A DNA stretch of 64,000 bases, taken from NCBI GenBank assembly GCA_902800815.1, contig CADCGB010000012.1, positions 1 to 64,000 on the forward strand, given 5' to 3'. Both the position numbers and the translations under genes were made by a program. The notes under the pieces were generated by a model that was not told the DNA's origin, did not search any database, and saw nothing but the letters and a program-made list of their open reading frames with translations. This stretch comes from Fibrobacter succinogenes. Its GTDB lineage: Bacteria; Fibrobacterota; Fibrobacteria; Fibrobacterales; Fibrobacteraceae. Below, in pieces: positions 33,782 to 42,598 of the stretch; the stretch's first letter is position 1; each line of letters opens with the position of its first letter.

Positions 33782-35176
33782 TTACAGCGGGAGCGTCGCC
33801 GGCTTCACGAACAATCCGTTCAGGAGTTCGCCAAACATAGTCATCAGGATATGCGGGAAGTAACTGAACCCGCTCATCGTCCTGGTATTGAAATCAGCCG
33901 TGCAAGCATCAAGCCAGGCCTGGTTTCCGCCCATACCCGTCAAGCACCAAGCTCCATGGAAATGGGGCTGCAGGTTTTCCTTCTGGAGCGTACTGTCGGA
34001 CATACCCGTAACGGCAGAATAGATATGCATACCGGCCTCCGAAGAAAGCATTGCCGGATTGCCTCCTGTCTTCGCCGTAATGAAGTTATTCATACCGGTA
34101 AGCACCTGCTGGGCTCGCGCATCCTGCGTCCAGTAGTAGTCCCATGCGATACGCCAAGGCACGCGAACAGCCTCGTGGAAGAATCTCCAATAAGTGCTGC
34201 CCGCAGATCCGTTCTTCGGGTCAATCGGGCTTCCGTTCACATCGGTCCAGTCCGGAATCAGGCCCGGGCCCTTCGCCTGCACAGCCTGCATGTAGGTGTA
34301 CATCGTATTGAGCACGTCCGTCCAATCGTGAGCCTTGTCCACCAGGGCAAACAGCTTAAGCGCAATCGGGGAGAAATAGCTCAGGTTGAAAGCACTCGTT
34401 TCCTTTGTCCATGTTGCCGTATTGCCAGAATAAATCATGTGCTTCGGGCTAATTTCCTTTTCCCAGATGGCCGTAGCAATCAGGATGGCGTCATCTAGGT
34501 ACATCTGATTCCCGGTCGAATAGTAGGCAAGAATCAGGGCCGTTGCGATATCCAGGTCGGCATCCGCCGCCGAGGAAGAGTTTGACGGGGAAAGTGTCGA
34601 TTCGTACGAGTACGTACCCACCTTCCACGGCATCAGGTTAGACTCCATATAGTCGCGGTAGCCCTTGTTGTAGGTCCACAAGGAATTGAATGCCGTAAAA
34701 TCATTAAGAAAGAACGAAATCAGCATGGAATAACCGATCGCTTCCGATACGGTGCATCCACGCTTCTTGTAACTGTCATGGCTCTCTTCAATAACGCAAT
34801 AGGAGTCATTCTGGGTATCCCATATGATACGGGCCGGCTCTAGGCCAGAAGCGACGTAATTTCCAAAGATTACTGCCCAGTCAAGGGCCGCATTCGGATA
34901 AAGCGCAGCCTCCTGGGAATACGTCCTGTAGTAGGTCGCCTTCCAGAGGGCAGCCCAGTTCAAGGCAACCGTGGCATTTGCCGTAGTGGGCAGAATACCG
35001 TAACTCTGGGTCACAGGCGTAACCGGCTGGCCACCGCCAATATCGGCAGAAGATGCCGGGATAGGGGTACCGCCACCGGGCGTTACCGGAGCCGACGAAG
35101 CAGGTTCATCACCGCAAGCCGAGAACAACATGAAAGCACTAGCAGCGAGCGCAGATAAAAGCCATTTGCGTTTCAT
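33782..35176 (-). CDS. Glycoside hydrolase family 8 lipoprotein (endoglucanase-like)
   Basis: The lipobox FSAC follows a signal peptide, then a Pro/Ser/Gly-rich linker (APVTPGGGTPIPASS) to about residue 55. The GH8 catalytic domain follows. Features: VSEAIGYSMLISFF carrying the general-acid Glu (normally SEGxxYGM), ADADLDIATALILAYY carrying the central Asp region, and VRVPWRIAWDYYW, which matches the TPWRxxxDYYW segment seen in the other GH8 here. Family members hydrolyse beta-1,4-glucan, xylan or chitosan. Anchored on the cell surface or in the periplasm by the lipid. It is shorter than the secreted GH8 at 36579 and lacks a C-terminal sorting-like tail. It is one of the enzymes of the glucan-degradation region. 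Confidence 0.85.
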   Translation of the reverse strand: MKRKWLLSALAASAFMLFSACGDEPASSAPVTPGGGTPIPASSADIGGGQPVTPVTQSYGILPTTANATVALNWAALWKATYYRTYSQEAALYPNAALDWAVIFGNYVASGLEPARIIWDTQNDSYCVIEESHDSYKKRGCTVSEAIGYSMLISFFLNDFTAFNSLWTYNKGYRDYMESNLMPWKVGTYSYESTLSPSNSSSAADADLDIATALILAYYSTGNQMYLDDAILIATAIWEKEISPKHMIYSGNTATWTKETSAFNLSYFSPIALKLFALVDKAHDWTDVLNTMYTYMQAVQAKGPGLIPDWTDVNGSPIDPKNGSAGSTYWRFFHEAVRVPWRIAWDYYWTQDARAQQVLTGMNNFITAKTGGNPAMLSSEAGMHIYSAVTGMSDSTLQKENLQPHFHGAWCLTGMGGNQAWLDACTADFNTRTMSGFSYFPHILMTMFGELLNGLFVKPATLPL

Positions 35177-35304
35177 TAAAAACCTCTCTGATTAACCTAT
35201 AATATACTTTAGTATTTGTCTTTTATCTACAAAATAACCAAAAAAAAAGCCCGAAGCCCACACAATAGGCCATTTCTGTGAACCATATCACCTTTTGCTG
35301 AAAC

Positions 35305-35336
35305 AAAAAGCCCCGGACTTTCATCCGGGGCTTTTT
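35305..35336 (-). terminator. Bidirectional terminator after the secreted CBM-like protein gene
   Basis: A perfect 13-bp stem AAAAAGCCCCGGA/TCCGGGGCTTTTT (35305-35317, 35324-35336) with a 6-base loop. It has T runs on either strand and lies about 20 bases past the stop at 35356. Confidence 0.92.
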
Positions 35337-35355
35337 AAATTTTCAGTTCAGTCGA

Positions 35356-36264
35356 TTATTCGAGAACAATCTTCTGAGTGAGCTTCACGCTCTTGCCAGC
35401 AACGCGGAGCATGTAGACACCGGCGTCGAGGCTGGAGAGGTCCATAGCGGAGCTGACGGTAGCAGACTTCACAACCTGGCCCTGGAGGTTGATCACTTCA
35501 GCCTTGGCGGAAGTGAAGCCAGAGAACGTGATGGTGCGGCCAGAAAGCATAGCCTTGGCAGAACCGGCAACGGCAGCAGACTTGATGCCGACAGTACCGC
35601 ACTTGCCAAGAGAACCGATCTGCTGGATGAAGAAGTCACCAGAAGTGCCGGCCTCGCCTTCGAACTTCAGCTTGATGGCTGCAGTGGAAGCAAGCACGAC
35701 AGACTGGTCAACAGTAACGCCCCAACCGGAGGCCTGCTTGAACTTGGTCCACGGGAAGTCGGTCGTAGTAGCAGCAGCAACCTTCGGCACGGTAGCCTTG
35801 TAGTTGTTGTACTTAGTCACGGTAGCTTCGTTAGCAACACCGAGTTCGATGCCGAAACCGAGCGAAGACGTGTAGGCCAAGCAGATGCCCTGCCAAGCGC
35901 TAATGTCAACACCTTCCTGCTTTTCGCTCCAAATGTTGAAGCCAACACCGGAATACGGATATTCACAACCTTCACCGAGGGAAATGGAACCCTTGATGCC
36001 GCCGTAAGCTTCAACGAGCGGACCATAGAAGTTACCATAGGCGTTTTCTTCGACATCGGCAGGCCAAGTGAACTTGGACGTACCCTTGTCGTTTTCGTCA
36101 GTGTATTCGTACCAATAACCGGAGGTCGAGTCAGTGGAACCAGTTTCAACCCTACCTTCGGTATCTTCCGCGCCATTCCAGAGGAATGTCGGGTTGACTG
36201 CACCCTGGGCAAAAGCCATGGCTGCAGCGCCAGCAACGGCTGCAAGTGTCATTTTCTTGTTCAT
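35356..36264 (-). CDS. Secreted CBM-like (CIA30/CBM11-type) protein with C-terminal sorting-like domain
   Basis: 302 residues. The signal peptide MNKKMTLAAVAGAAAMAFAQ is followed by a jelly-roll-like domain (about 25-225). It shows GYWYEYTDENDKGTSKFTWP, YSGVGFNIWSEKQEGVDISAWQGI and FFIQQIGSLG, similar to CIA30/CBM11-type beta-sandwiches that bind beta-glucans. The last 75 residues (AKAMLSGRTITFSGF, VINLQGQVVKSATVS, GVYMLRVAGKSVKLTQKIVL) resemble type IX secretion tails and match those of the adjacent GH8 and GH5. No catalytic residues are evident, so it is probably a carbohydrate-binding accessory protein. TATATTTGC lies 55 bases upstream. It is divergent from the GH8 gene at 36579. Confidence 0.75.
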   Translation of the reverse strand: MNKKMTLAAVAGAAAMAFAQGAVNPTFLWNGAEDTEGRVETGSTDSTSGYWYEYTDENDKGTSKFTWPADVEENAYGNFYGPLVEAYGGIKGSISLGEGCEYPYSGVGFNIWSEKQEGVDISAWQGICLAYTSSLGFGIELGVANEATVTKYNNYKATVPKVAAATTTDFPWTKFKQASGWGVTVDQSVVLASTAAIKLKFEGEAGTSGDFFIQQIGSLGKCGTVGIKSAAVAGSAKAMLSGRTITFSGFTSAKAEVINLQGQVVKSATVSSAMDLSSLDAGVYMLRVAGKSVKLTQKIVLE

Positions 36265-36578
36265 AGTATCTCTCTCTTTTTTAATTGTGAACGCCCCCGT
36301 GAGGGGACATGGTTTAATGCAAATATATCTTTTTTTTCCGAATAGGCAACACCCCGAAACAAAAAAAGAAGCTTTTTCCGAAAAAAAGTTCGTTTCATCA
36401 CACTTTTGCTCATAAACCGGCGATGAATGGTAAAAAAAAGGGACGTTACACCCCGAACCGGCATCCGAAGTCCGACTTTAGTGCGACCTGCATCACTGTA
36501 AAAAGAAATTTACTAGAAATGTCATATATATAGGGTATCTTTTATAGTGAAAAACTGAATTCTCGGGAGTGTATGTAT
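36265..36578. promoter_or_regulatory. Divergent intergenic region between the CBM-like gene and GH8
   Basis: About 300 bases with no gene. On the minus side are AGAGAGAG just ahead of the ATG at 36264 and TATATTTGC (36319-36327). On the plus side are TTTAC (36510-36514), ATATATATA and TATCTTTTA (36536-36544), then the SD GGAG (36567-36570). Long A tracts and a CCGAAAAAAAG/AAAAAAAAG repetition lie between. A bent-DNA or regulatory role is possible, but no operator is defined. Confidence 0.5.
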
Positions 36579-38687
36579 ATGAAGTTACGTATTTTAGCAG
36601 TGTTTGCGATAGCCGCACTATTCTCTGGCACGGCCCTTGCCGCGCCAGCCTTCCCGTTCCCGCAGAACCAAGTCTACCCCCAGGGAAACACGGTGCAGTT
36701 CGCCACCCCGAGCGCAATCAAGGCCCACTTCGACACCTGGAAAAACTGCTGGTACAAGGACATGGGCGATGGCACCGCACGCATCATCAGCCCTAACGAC
36801 AGTACCGAGATGTCCGTATCCGAAGGCATTGCCTACGGCATGCTCATCATGGTCTACATGTCGGGCTCCCAGGGCGATTACCAGAGCGAATTCAACAAGC
36901 TCTGGGCCTACTGGAAAAAATACGCCATATCTGGCGGAGCCAGTGGCATGAAATGGCACATAGACAACAACAAGGGTAAAGCCGATGACGGCAGCGCCAG
37001 TGACGCAGAATTCGATGCAGCCGTAGCGCTCGTGATGGCATCGAAGCAGTGGGGCGACGCCAGCTACCTTTCCGACGCCAAGAGTCTCATCAACTGGATC
37101 AAGAGCAACGACATGACTAGCGATGGGAGCGTGAAGCCCGGCAGCAACTGGAACAACTACTTCAACCCGAGCTATGCGGCAGTAGGCGCTTTCCACCTGT
37201 TCAAGGAAGTCACGAACGACACCTTCTGGGACACCGCCATCAAGAAGACCCTCAGCGACGTGAGCCAGTGCCAGGATTCCAAGACCGGCCTTGTGCCCGA
37301 CTGGTGCGACTGGAACAGCCACAAGGCGGTCCAGGGCAACGCAGCCATCACCAATGGCATCGGGTTCTTCGATGACGCCTGCCGCACTCCATGGCGTATG
37401 GCCTGGGCCTACTACTGGTACGGTGACACCGGCGCCAAGTCCGTAAACGACAAGATTATCCCCTGGCTCAAGCAGGCTTCGTACGAACACGCCACCTACA
37501 TCGGTGCCGGCTACAAACTCGACGGCACCATGCCCACAGGCCGCGGGTTCGTATCCTCCTCGTTCTCAGGCGGGCTCGGCCTCGCAATGGCATCTGCAAC
37601 CGCCCCCGGCTACTTCATGGAAACCTTGTACGAAACTCTCATCAACACTGAAGGCCGCATAAAGCCCGATGCCTCGAAAGGCGAAAAGTACTACCCTGCC
37701 ACCCTCAATATTCTCTACCTGCTGCTCATGACGGGCAACATGCCGAACTTCTACAACATGACCGGCTACACCCCGTTTACGCCCAACCCGTTGCTCGCTC
37801 GCCAGGTGAAGGCCCCGAATGGCACGCTCCTGCCCACAAACCCCAACACGTTCGCCGCCGGCTTCTGGAAATGGGGCGCCTATAGCGACAAGTTCGGAGT
37901 CACCAAGATGCAGCCCGATTCCGGCAGTTCCGCAATCTACCAGACGGCAAACGGCAACCGCGTGGCGGCATCCATGTATATTGCACCCGAGCCCACCTAT
38001 GATGCGACCGCCGACCTCAAGTACCCCTTCGCGGGCGTCGCGCTCTCGTTCAAGGAAGACGAAAGCAACCTCGACTTCTCCGAGGCGGCGTTCATCAAGC
38101 TGCGTATCCGCACCCAGGGCGTCATCCGTCTTGCAATACTCAACCAGGCAACCCTCGACGCCGACGAGGAAGGCGGCGAGCCGGGATACCTGTTCCACCC
38201 CTCCGAGGATTTCCAGGACGTGACTATCAGCCTCGCAACGGACAATTACGGCGACTTCACAGAACTCACCACCCCCGACTGGGCATACCCCTGGGGTGCC
38301 GCCGACGTACTCAAGGCGGTCCGCGGCATCAAACTCGAGGCAAAGATGAGCAAGGGCGGCTACGGTGAATTTGAACTCACAAGCCTAAGCGTGCTCAATG
38401 CGGCAGGGGAATCCATCGCAGCCCTCCAGGGGCTAACCTCCATACCCCAGAAAAAGGTACTTAGTGTGGCGGGGCTCCACCAGGCGGGTTCCATGGTCGA
38501 ATTTGCCGGATTCAGGAGCGGTTCACAAATTTATGTTTACGATATGCAGGGTAAAAACGTAAACAAACAGAAACTTGCAGTAACGAACGGTAGCATGTCC
38601 ATTGATCAGCTGGTCCCCAGCGCCGGTATCTATACCGTGAAGGTCAAGGATGGCTCCAATATTCAAACGATTAGGATACGAAAGTAA
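36579..38687 (+). CDS. Secreted glycoside hydrolase family 8 endoglucanase with CBM-like domain and sorting-like tail
   Basis: 702 residues from ATG 36579; an ATG at 36573 is also possible, but GGAG lies 8 bases before 36579, matching other genes here. The signal peptide MKLRILAVFAIAALFSGTALA is followed by the GH8 domain (about 22-375). It contains MSVSEGIAYGMLIMVYM (general-acid Glu), SASDAEFDAAVALVMA (Asp region) and CRTPWRMAWAYYW. Residues of about 410-620 form a CBM-like domain (GVALSFKEDESNLDFSEAAF, GGYGEFELTSLSV). The last 70 or so form the C-terminal tail (IYVYDMQGKNVNKQK ... GIYTVKVKDGSNIQTIRIRK). Substrate inferred to be cellulose or mixed-linkage glucan. It is followed after 71 bases by a GH5, probably with its own promoter. 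Confidence 0.9.
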   Translation: MKLRILAVFAIAALFSGTALAAPAFPFPQNQVYPQGNTVQFATPSAIKAHFDTWKNCWYKDMGDGTARIISPNDSTEMSVSEGIAYGMLIMVYMSGSQGDYQSEFNKLWAYWKKYAISGGASGMKWHIDNNKGKADDGSASDAEFDAAVALVMASKQWGDASYLSDAKSLINWIKSNDMTSDGSVKPGSNWNNYFNPSYAAVGAFHLFKEVTNDTFWDTAIKKTLSDVSQCQDSKTGLVPDWCDWNSHKAVQGNAAITNGIGFFDDACRTPWRMAWAYYWYGDTGAKSVNDKIIPWLKQASYEHATYIGAGYKLDGTMPTGRGFVSSSFSGGLGLAMASATAPGYFMETLYETLINTEGRIKPDASKGEKYYPATLNILYLLLMTGNMPNFYNMTGYTPFTPNPLLARQVKAPNGTLLPTNPNTFAAGFWKWGAYSDKFGVTKMQPDSGSSAIYQTANGNRVAASMYIAPEPTYDATADLKYPFAGVALSFKEDESNLDFSEAAFIKLRIRTQGVIRLAILNQATLDADEEGGEPGYLFHPSEDFQDVTISLATDNYGDFTELTTPDWAYPWGAADVLKAVRGIKLEAKMSKGGYGEFELTSLSVLNAAGESIAALQGLTSIPQKKVLSVAGLHQAGSMVEFAGFRSGSQIYVYDMQGKNVNKQKLAVTNGSMSIDQLVPSAGIYTVKVKDGSNIQTIRIRK

Positions 38688-38758
38688 ACAAGGAAAATGA
38701 CATTTTACATTATAAGCAGAGATATATAAATTATCTTTTAGCGTAAAAGGAGTCTTTT

Positions 38759-40957
38759 ATGACGATATTCAGCAAATCGATAAAGGCGATTGCAGCAGGC
38801 GCGCTCCTCCTCGGGGCGGTAGAAGCCAATGCAGCCGCTTCAACGGCCAAGCCCCTCCGCGTGGGCCCGGTACAAGTTCACGGCGTCCTCACGACAAACG
38901 GAGGCAAGATTGTGGGCCAGAAGAGCGGCAAGGAAGCCATGCTCCGCGGCATGAGCATGTTCTGGTCTGATGCTACCGGCATCCAGTACTACAACAAGGA
39001 AGTCATCAAGTGGGCCGTTGACAACCTGAAGATTGACGTGTTCCGCTATGCCATGGGTGTCCGGTACTACGATAGCGACGGAGGTACGTCCAACGCGCTC
39101 GACGCAAAGTATTCCTACTACGACAACCCAGACACGCAGACGGGTAAGATTGACCAGATGGTCGAAGCCGCCATCGAGAACGACATCTACATCATTATCG
39201 ACTGGCACAGTCACCGCGCCTACGAAAGCAACGAAAAGGCCAAGGCGAAGTCTTTCTTCAGTGAAATGGCCGCAAAGTACAAGGGCGTCCCGAACATCAT
39301 CTGGGAAGTGTTCAACGAACCTGCCGGCAGTTTCAATGATTGGGGTTCCATCAAGAGCTACGCCAACGACGTTATCGGCGGCATCCGTGCCAATTCCGAC
39401 AACCTCGCCCTTGTGGGTACGCCTAACTGGTCCCAGATGGGCCAGTGCGGAGGCGTTGACAAGAAGAATGTGGGATACGTGTTCCACTTCTATGCAGGTA
39501 CGCACTCCGTCGGCCAATACGGTGGAGCCGTGACCTCCTGTAAGAATGGCGGCAACGCCGTGTTCATTACCGAATGGGGTACCACTACCGCTGACGGCAA
39601 GAGCGATGCCAACACGAGCGCATCGTCCGAATGGACGAACTTCATGGAGCAGAACAAGATCAGTAACTGCAACTGGAGCCTGCGCCAGAAGGTGACCAAA
39701 ATCGGAAACGCTTCCGATGAAGGTTCCGCCATGTTTGCCGGCGACCAAGCGCTCACCAAGCAGTCCGAACTCGCCAGCGCAAGCTACACCAATTCCGGAA
39801 ACTTTGTAAAGAGCTACCTCACCAAGAACGCCACGGACTGGGCAGGCCAATTCACGGCGACACTTAAGAGCGGCAGTTGCTCCTTCTCTGCAACCACCGT
39901 CAAGGAAACCGCAGGCAGCGTTGCAAGTTCGCTGAAGTCGGGCTGCACCTACACCTCAAGCGACGAATCTGTCGTCACGTCCACAGGCGCCGTCAAGAAC
40001 GCAGGTTTTGTCCTCATGACCGGCAACGACGGCTCTCAGTCCATTATAATCGTTACGGCTGAGCCCAAGCAGACCGTCAGCGGGTTTGTGGACTTCAATT
40101 GCTTTACTAGCGGATCTTGCACCAAGAGCAAGACCATCAAGGACCTGGATAACGATGGCAAAAAAGAAGTGATTGCCAGCACCACCGGAACAACAGACCA
40201 GGGTTCCACACTTACGTTCACTTCCCTCAATACCGACATCGTAAAAGTCAAGAAGGCAACATGCTCCAACACTGCCGGATGCTTCGGCCAGGTAAAGGGC
40301 AGCACCGTACAGATGTTTGAATTCTCGGGGACCCTCGGCACAGCAAAGATTGTGGCGACAGCTCCGGCTGCAGCTGGCGGGTACATCGCCTTCAACGACA
40401 CCATTACCATCAATTACACCAAGACAGGCGACAAACTGGGAGACAATTTCAAGTCGATGACCGTCGATAAGGGTGCTGTCGTTGCAGGCGTGTTCGCGAC
40501 CGAGACATACTACGGCAAGTCTCCGATTACCTACACCTTTGATGGGCAGCCGACCTCCATCTATGTGGTCAACAGCGAAGGCTTCCTTATTTCCGCTGAC
40601 CAGGATGCCACGGTGACCATCAGGGCCACTGCTCCTGAAACCGCGGATAGAGCCGCAGTCGACTCGACTATCATCATCACCGTCGGTAACGGCGGCAACA
40701 CCCCGATTATGGTGCAGAAGCCGCGTGCAGCCTTCAAGGCCAAGTTCAGCAACGACGGAATGCTGCTGAGCACTCCGAAAGCGGGCCTAGCCACGGTCGA
40801 AGTCTTCACGGCCCTCGGCAACGTGGAATACACCCAGAAGGTGATGCTCGGTGCCGGCACCAACGTGGTCCCGATGAGCGGCATCAGCGCGGGCAAGTAC
40901 ATCGTCCGTGTAAGGCAGGGAAGCAATATCCAGAACTTCCTCCTCGAAAAGAAATAA
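38759..40957 (+). CDS. Secreted glycoside hydrolase family 5 endoglucanase (GH5_2-like)
   Basis: 732 residues. SD AAAAGGAG lies 6 bases before the ATG, with TATCTTTTA at 38732-38740 upstream. The signal peptide ends VEANAAA. The GH5 domain (about 35-350) has MLRGMSMFWSD, IYIIIDWHSHRA, NIIWEVFNEPAG (general-acid Glu), GYVFHFYAGTHS and NAVFITEWGTTTADG (nucleophile Glu), all typical of subfamily 2 endo-beta-1,4-glucanases. The rest is Ig-like and Thr/Ser-rich domains to about 660. A C-terminal tail follows (VEVFTALGNVEYTQKVMLG, GKYIVRVRQGSNIQNFLLEKK) similar to those of the other secreted enzymes here. It is terminated by 40985-41011. Confidence 0.93.
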   Translation: MTIFSKSIKAIAAGALLLGAVEANAAASTAKPLRVGPVQVHGVLTTNGGKIVGQKSGKEAMLRGMSMFWSDATGIQYYNKEVIKWAVDNLKIDVFRYAMGVRYYDSDGGTSNALDAKYSYYDNPDTQTGKIDQMVEAAIENDIYIIIDWHSHRAYESNEKAKAKSFFSEMAAKYKGVPNIIWEVFNEPAGSFNDWGSIKSYANDVIGGIRANSDNLALVGTPNWSQMGQCGGVDKKNVGYVFHFYAGTHSVGQYGGAVTSCKNGGNAVFITEWGTTTADGKSDANTSASSEWTNFMEQNKISNCNWSLRQKVTKIGNASDEGSAMFAGDQALTKQSELASASYTNSGNFVKSYLTKNATDWAGQFTATLKSGSCSFSATTVKETAGSVASSLKSGCTYTSSDESVVTSTGAVKNAGFVLMTGNDGSQSIIIVTAEPKQTVSGFVDFNCFTSGSCTKSKTIKDLDNDGKKEVIASTTGTTDQGSTLTFTSLNTDIVKVKKATCSNTAGCFGQVKGSTVQMFEFSGTLGTAKIVATAPAAAGGYIAFNDTITINYTKTGDKLGDNFKSMTVDKGAVVAGVFATETYYGKSPITYTFDGQPTSIYVVNSEGFLISADQDATVTIRATAPETADRAAVDSTIIITVGNGGNTPIMVQKPRAAFKAKFSNDGMLLSTPKAGLATVEVFTALGNVEYTQKVMLGAGTNVVPMSGISAGKYIVRVRQGSNIQNFLLEKK

Positions 40958-40984
40958 GCTAGACTCCTTTACGCTAAAGCATTT

Positions 40985-41011
40985 AAGTCCCGGGCACGCC
41001 CGGGGCTTTTT
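40985..41011 (+). terminator. Terminator of the GH5 gene
   Basis: A 10-bp stem AAGTCCCGGG/CCCGGGGCTT (one T-G pair) with loop CACG, followed by TTT. It spans 40985-41008 and lies 28 bases after the stop. Confidence 0.85.
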
Positions 41012-41476
41012 GTATATATACTTGCGCGGCCCCGCGATTCGCAGAAGGCCGAAGCGACTAACTGATGCGAAGACTACGCAAAGCGAACACTGAAACGAAG
41101 TGTGAGCCAAAAGCGACTCGTATCAACGAGTCGCGATGGCGATAGCGAGTGAGGAACCGGAGGTTCTTTACTTGATATGACGAACGAGCGGTCGTGTTAG
41201 AGTGAGTGTGAACGTGCGAAGCGACTCTCGTAGCAAACAAACATCTCCCCTGCTGTTTAATGTATACCCGCAATTCGCCGAAGGCCGAAGTGACTAACAG
41301 CCGCGAGGCCTTCGCAGTACAAGCGTCTAGGACGTTCCCGCAACATGCCTGTCCTTGCCGGAGCCAACTCTTGTTTTTTTGCGGAGAGATGGCGCTTCGC
41401 AAAGTGAACACTGAAACGAAGTGTGAGTGTGAACGTGCGAAGCGCCTCTCGTAGCAAACAATATTACATAAACATA
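41012..41476. repeat. Gene-free stretch with imperfect direct repeats and a perfect palindrome
   Basis: No convincing gene is seen. Three words occur twice: CG(C/A)xATTCGCxGAAGGCCGAAG at 41033 and 41269; CGCAAAGxGAACACTGAAACG at 41077 and 41398; and GTGAGTGTGAACGTGCGAAG with CTCTCGTAGCAAACAA at 41202-41240 and 41423-41461. The last pair differs by one base in 39. The order is A, B, C then A, B, C with different spacing. A perfect 9-bp inverted repeat GCGACTCGT/ACGAGTCGC lies at 41113-41121 and 41126-41134. It resembles a family of dispersed intergenic elements rather than a mobile element; no transposase is seen. Confidence 0.75.
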
Positions 41477-41503
41477 CAAAAGAGGCTCCCGAAGGAGCCT
41501 CTT
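41477..41503 (-). terminator. Terminator of the six-gene barrel operon
   Basis: A perfect 10-bp stem AAGAGGCTCC/GGAGCCTCTT (41480-41489, 41494-41503), loop CGAA read on the plus strand. On the minus strand it continues TTTGTATG. It lies 21 bases beyond the last gene's stop. Confidence 0.8.
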
Positions 41504-41524
41504 AAAACATTCTAGTTGCAAGAC

Positions 41525-42583
41525 TTACTTCTTCTTCGCGGGCTTGTAGTTCACTTCCGGGCGGAGTTCCAGGCCAATCGTCACCAGGATGGAGACGATC
41601 GGTTCGTGGTGGTCCTGAGAGAGGTCGTAAACAGCCACGCCGGAGTAGCCATTGTTCTTCACGTTCTCGGCAACCGCCTTCACGGAAGGAATACCCATGA
41701 ACACGATGGCTTCTTCCTTGCTCACGGCAATTTCGGACTGGGAGTCAGAATCGAAACTGACCTTGTAGTCCGGAGTATCGAACTTGCCCATGAGTTCCTT
41801 GTACGGCAGGTAACCTTCGTTACCGCTACCCGTACCGTTGTGCGAAGAACCGAAACCCGTAGCACCGAGGAAGGACTTGCCGTAGAAGTACACGACCGGG
41901 TTCAGGAGATCCTTCTGGATTCCCGCACCGGCAGCCTTCTCGAGGGTTTCAGCAATGAACTTTCCGCCCTGGTTCGGAACGAGCGAGGAGTTGTCCTCGT
42001 TCATCTGGTCGGGCATGAACACGTTCACGTAGCTGAGCTTGTTCATCACTTCGGCAGTGTAGGGTTCCATCGCCACATAGGGGTACATGGTAGAAGCCAC
42101 GATAGAGCCGGAGAAGGCATCCACAAGGGCATTCACCATCTTGGCGTAGTCGCCGGCATCATCCGCAGTGAGGTTCTGCCAGTCGAGTTCCACACCCTTT
42201 GCATTGTGGCTATCCACCCATTCCTTCACGTTCGAGACGAACTTCGGGAGGAGTTCATCGGAAGAGGCAATGGCCTTCAGGTTACCTTCGGCTTCCATGC
42301 CGCCAACGGAAACCACGAGGTTCACGTTGTTCGCCGCGCACATAACCGCGAGGGAATCGTAGTTGGGCGCATCGTTCTCGTCCGGGAAGGCAAGCGAGCC
42401 GTCTTCACCCGGCATAAGGGACGAATAGTGGATGTGGGTCACCGTGTTGTAGCGGATATCCTTCGGGTAGAACTGGGAATACTGGCTCCAGTACGGGAAA
42501 TAGCCAATCACCTTGTCGGCAGCGGCCTGGGACATTGCCACGCACGCAACCGCGACTGTCGTTACAATAAGCTTGAGATTCAT
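41525..42583 (-). CDS. GH18-fold (chitinase-like) protein with catalytic Glu replaced by Gln; last gene of the six-gene operon
   Basis: 352 residues from ATG 42583 (AAGGTGGG upstream; an in-frame GTG at 42595 is less likely). The signal peptide ends MSQAAA. The TIM-barrel pattern of GH18 follows: VIGYFPYWSQY, VTHIHYSSL, NLVVSVGGMEAEG (SxGG), VYFYGKSFLGATGF. At the active-site strand the usual DGxDxDWE reads KGVELDWQ, with Gln136 in place of the acid Glu (codon CAG, 42178-42176). Chitinase activity is therefore unlikely; it may be a glycan-binding protein. The mature C-terminus is basic (YKPAKKK). It lies 15 bases after the Ser-rich lipoprotein gene. Confidence 0.8.
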   Translation of the reverse strand: MNLKLIVTTVAVACVAMSQAAADKVIGYFPYWSQYSQFYPKDIRYNTVTHIHYSSLMPGEDGSLAFPDENDAPNYDSLAVMCAANNVNLVVSVGGMEAEGNLKAIASSDELLPKFVSNVKEWVDSHNAKGVELDWQNLTADDAGDYAKMVNALVDAFSGSIVASTMYPYVAMEPYTAEVMNKLSYVNVFMPDQMNEDNSSLVPNQGGKFIAETLEKAAGAGIQKDLLNPVVYFYGKSFLGATGFGSSHNGTGSGNEGYLPYKELMGKFDTPDYKVSFDSDSQSEIAVSKEEAIVFMGIPSVKAVAENVKNNGYSGVAVYDLSQDHHEPIVSILVTIGLELRPEVNYKPAKKK

Positions 42584-42598
42584 GATATTTCCCACCTT

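Noticed and set aside
41041-41520. Short open frames in the repeat-filled gap
   Set aside because: They arise from the A/B/C repeat words, lack an SD and have no resemblance to any family; the stretch fits an intergenic element better.
41525-42583. Annotating the GH18 gene as an active chitinase
   Set aside because: The DxxDxDxE acid Glu is Gln, so only the fold can be claimed.
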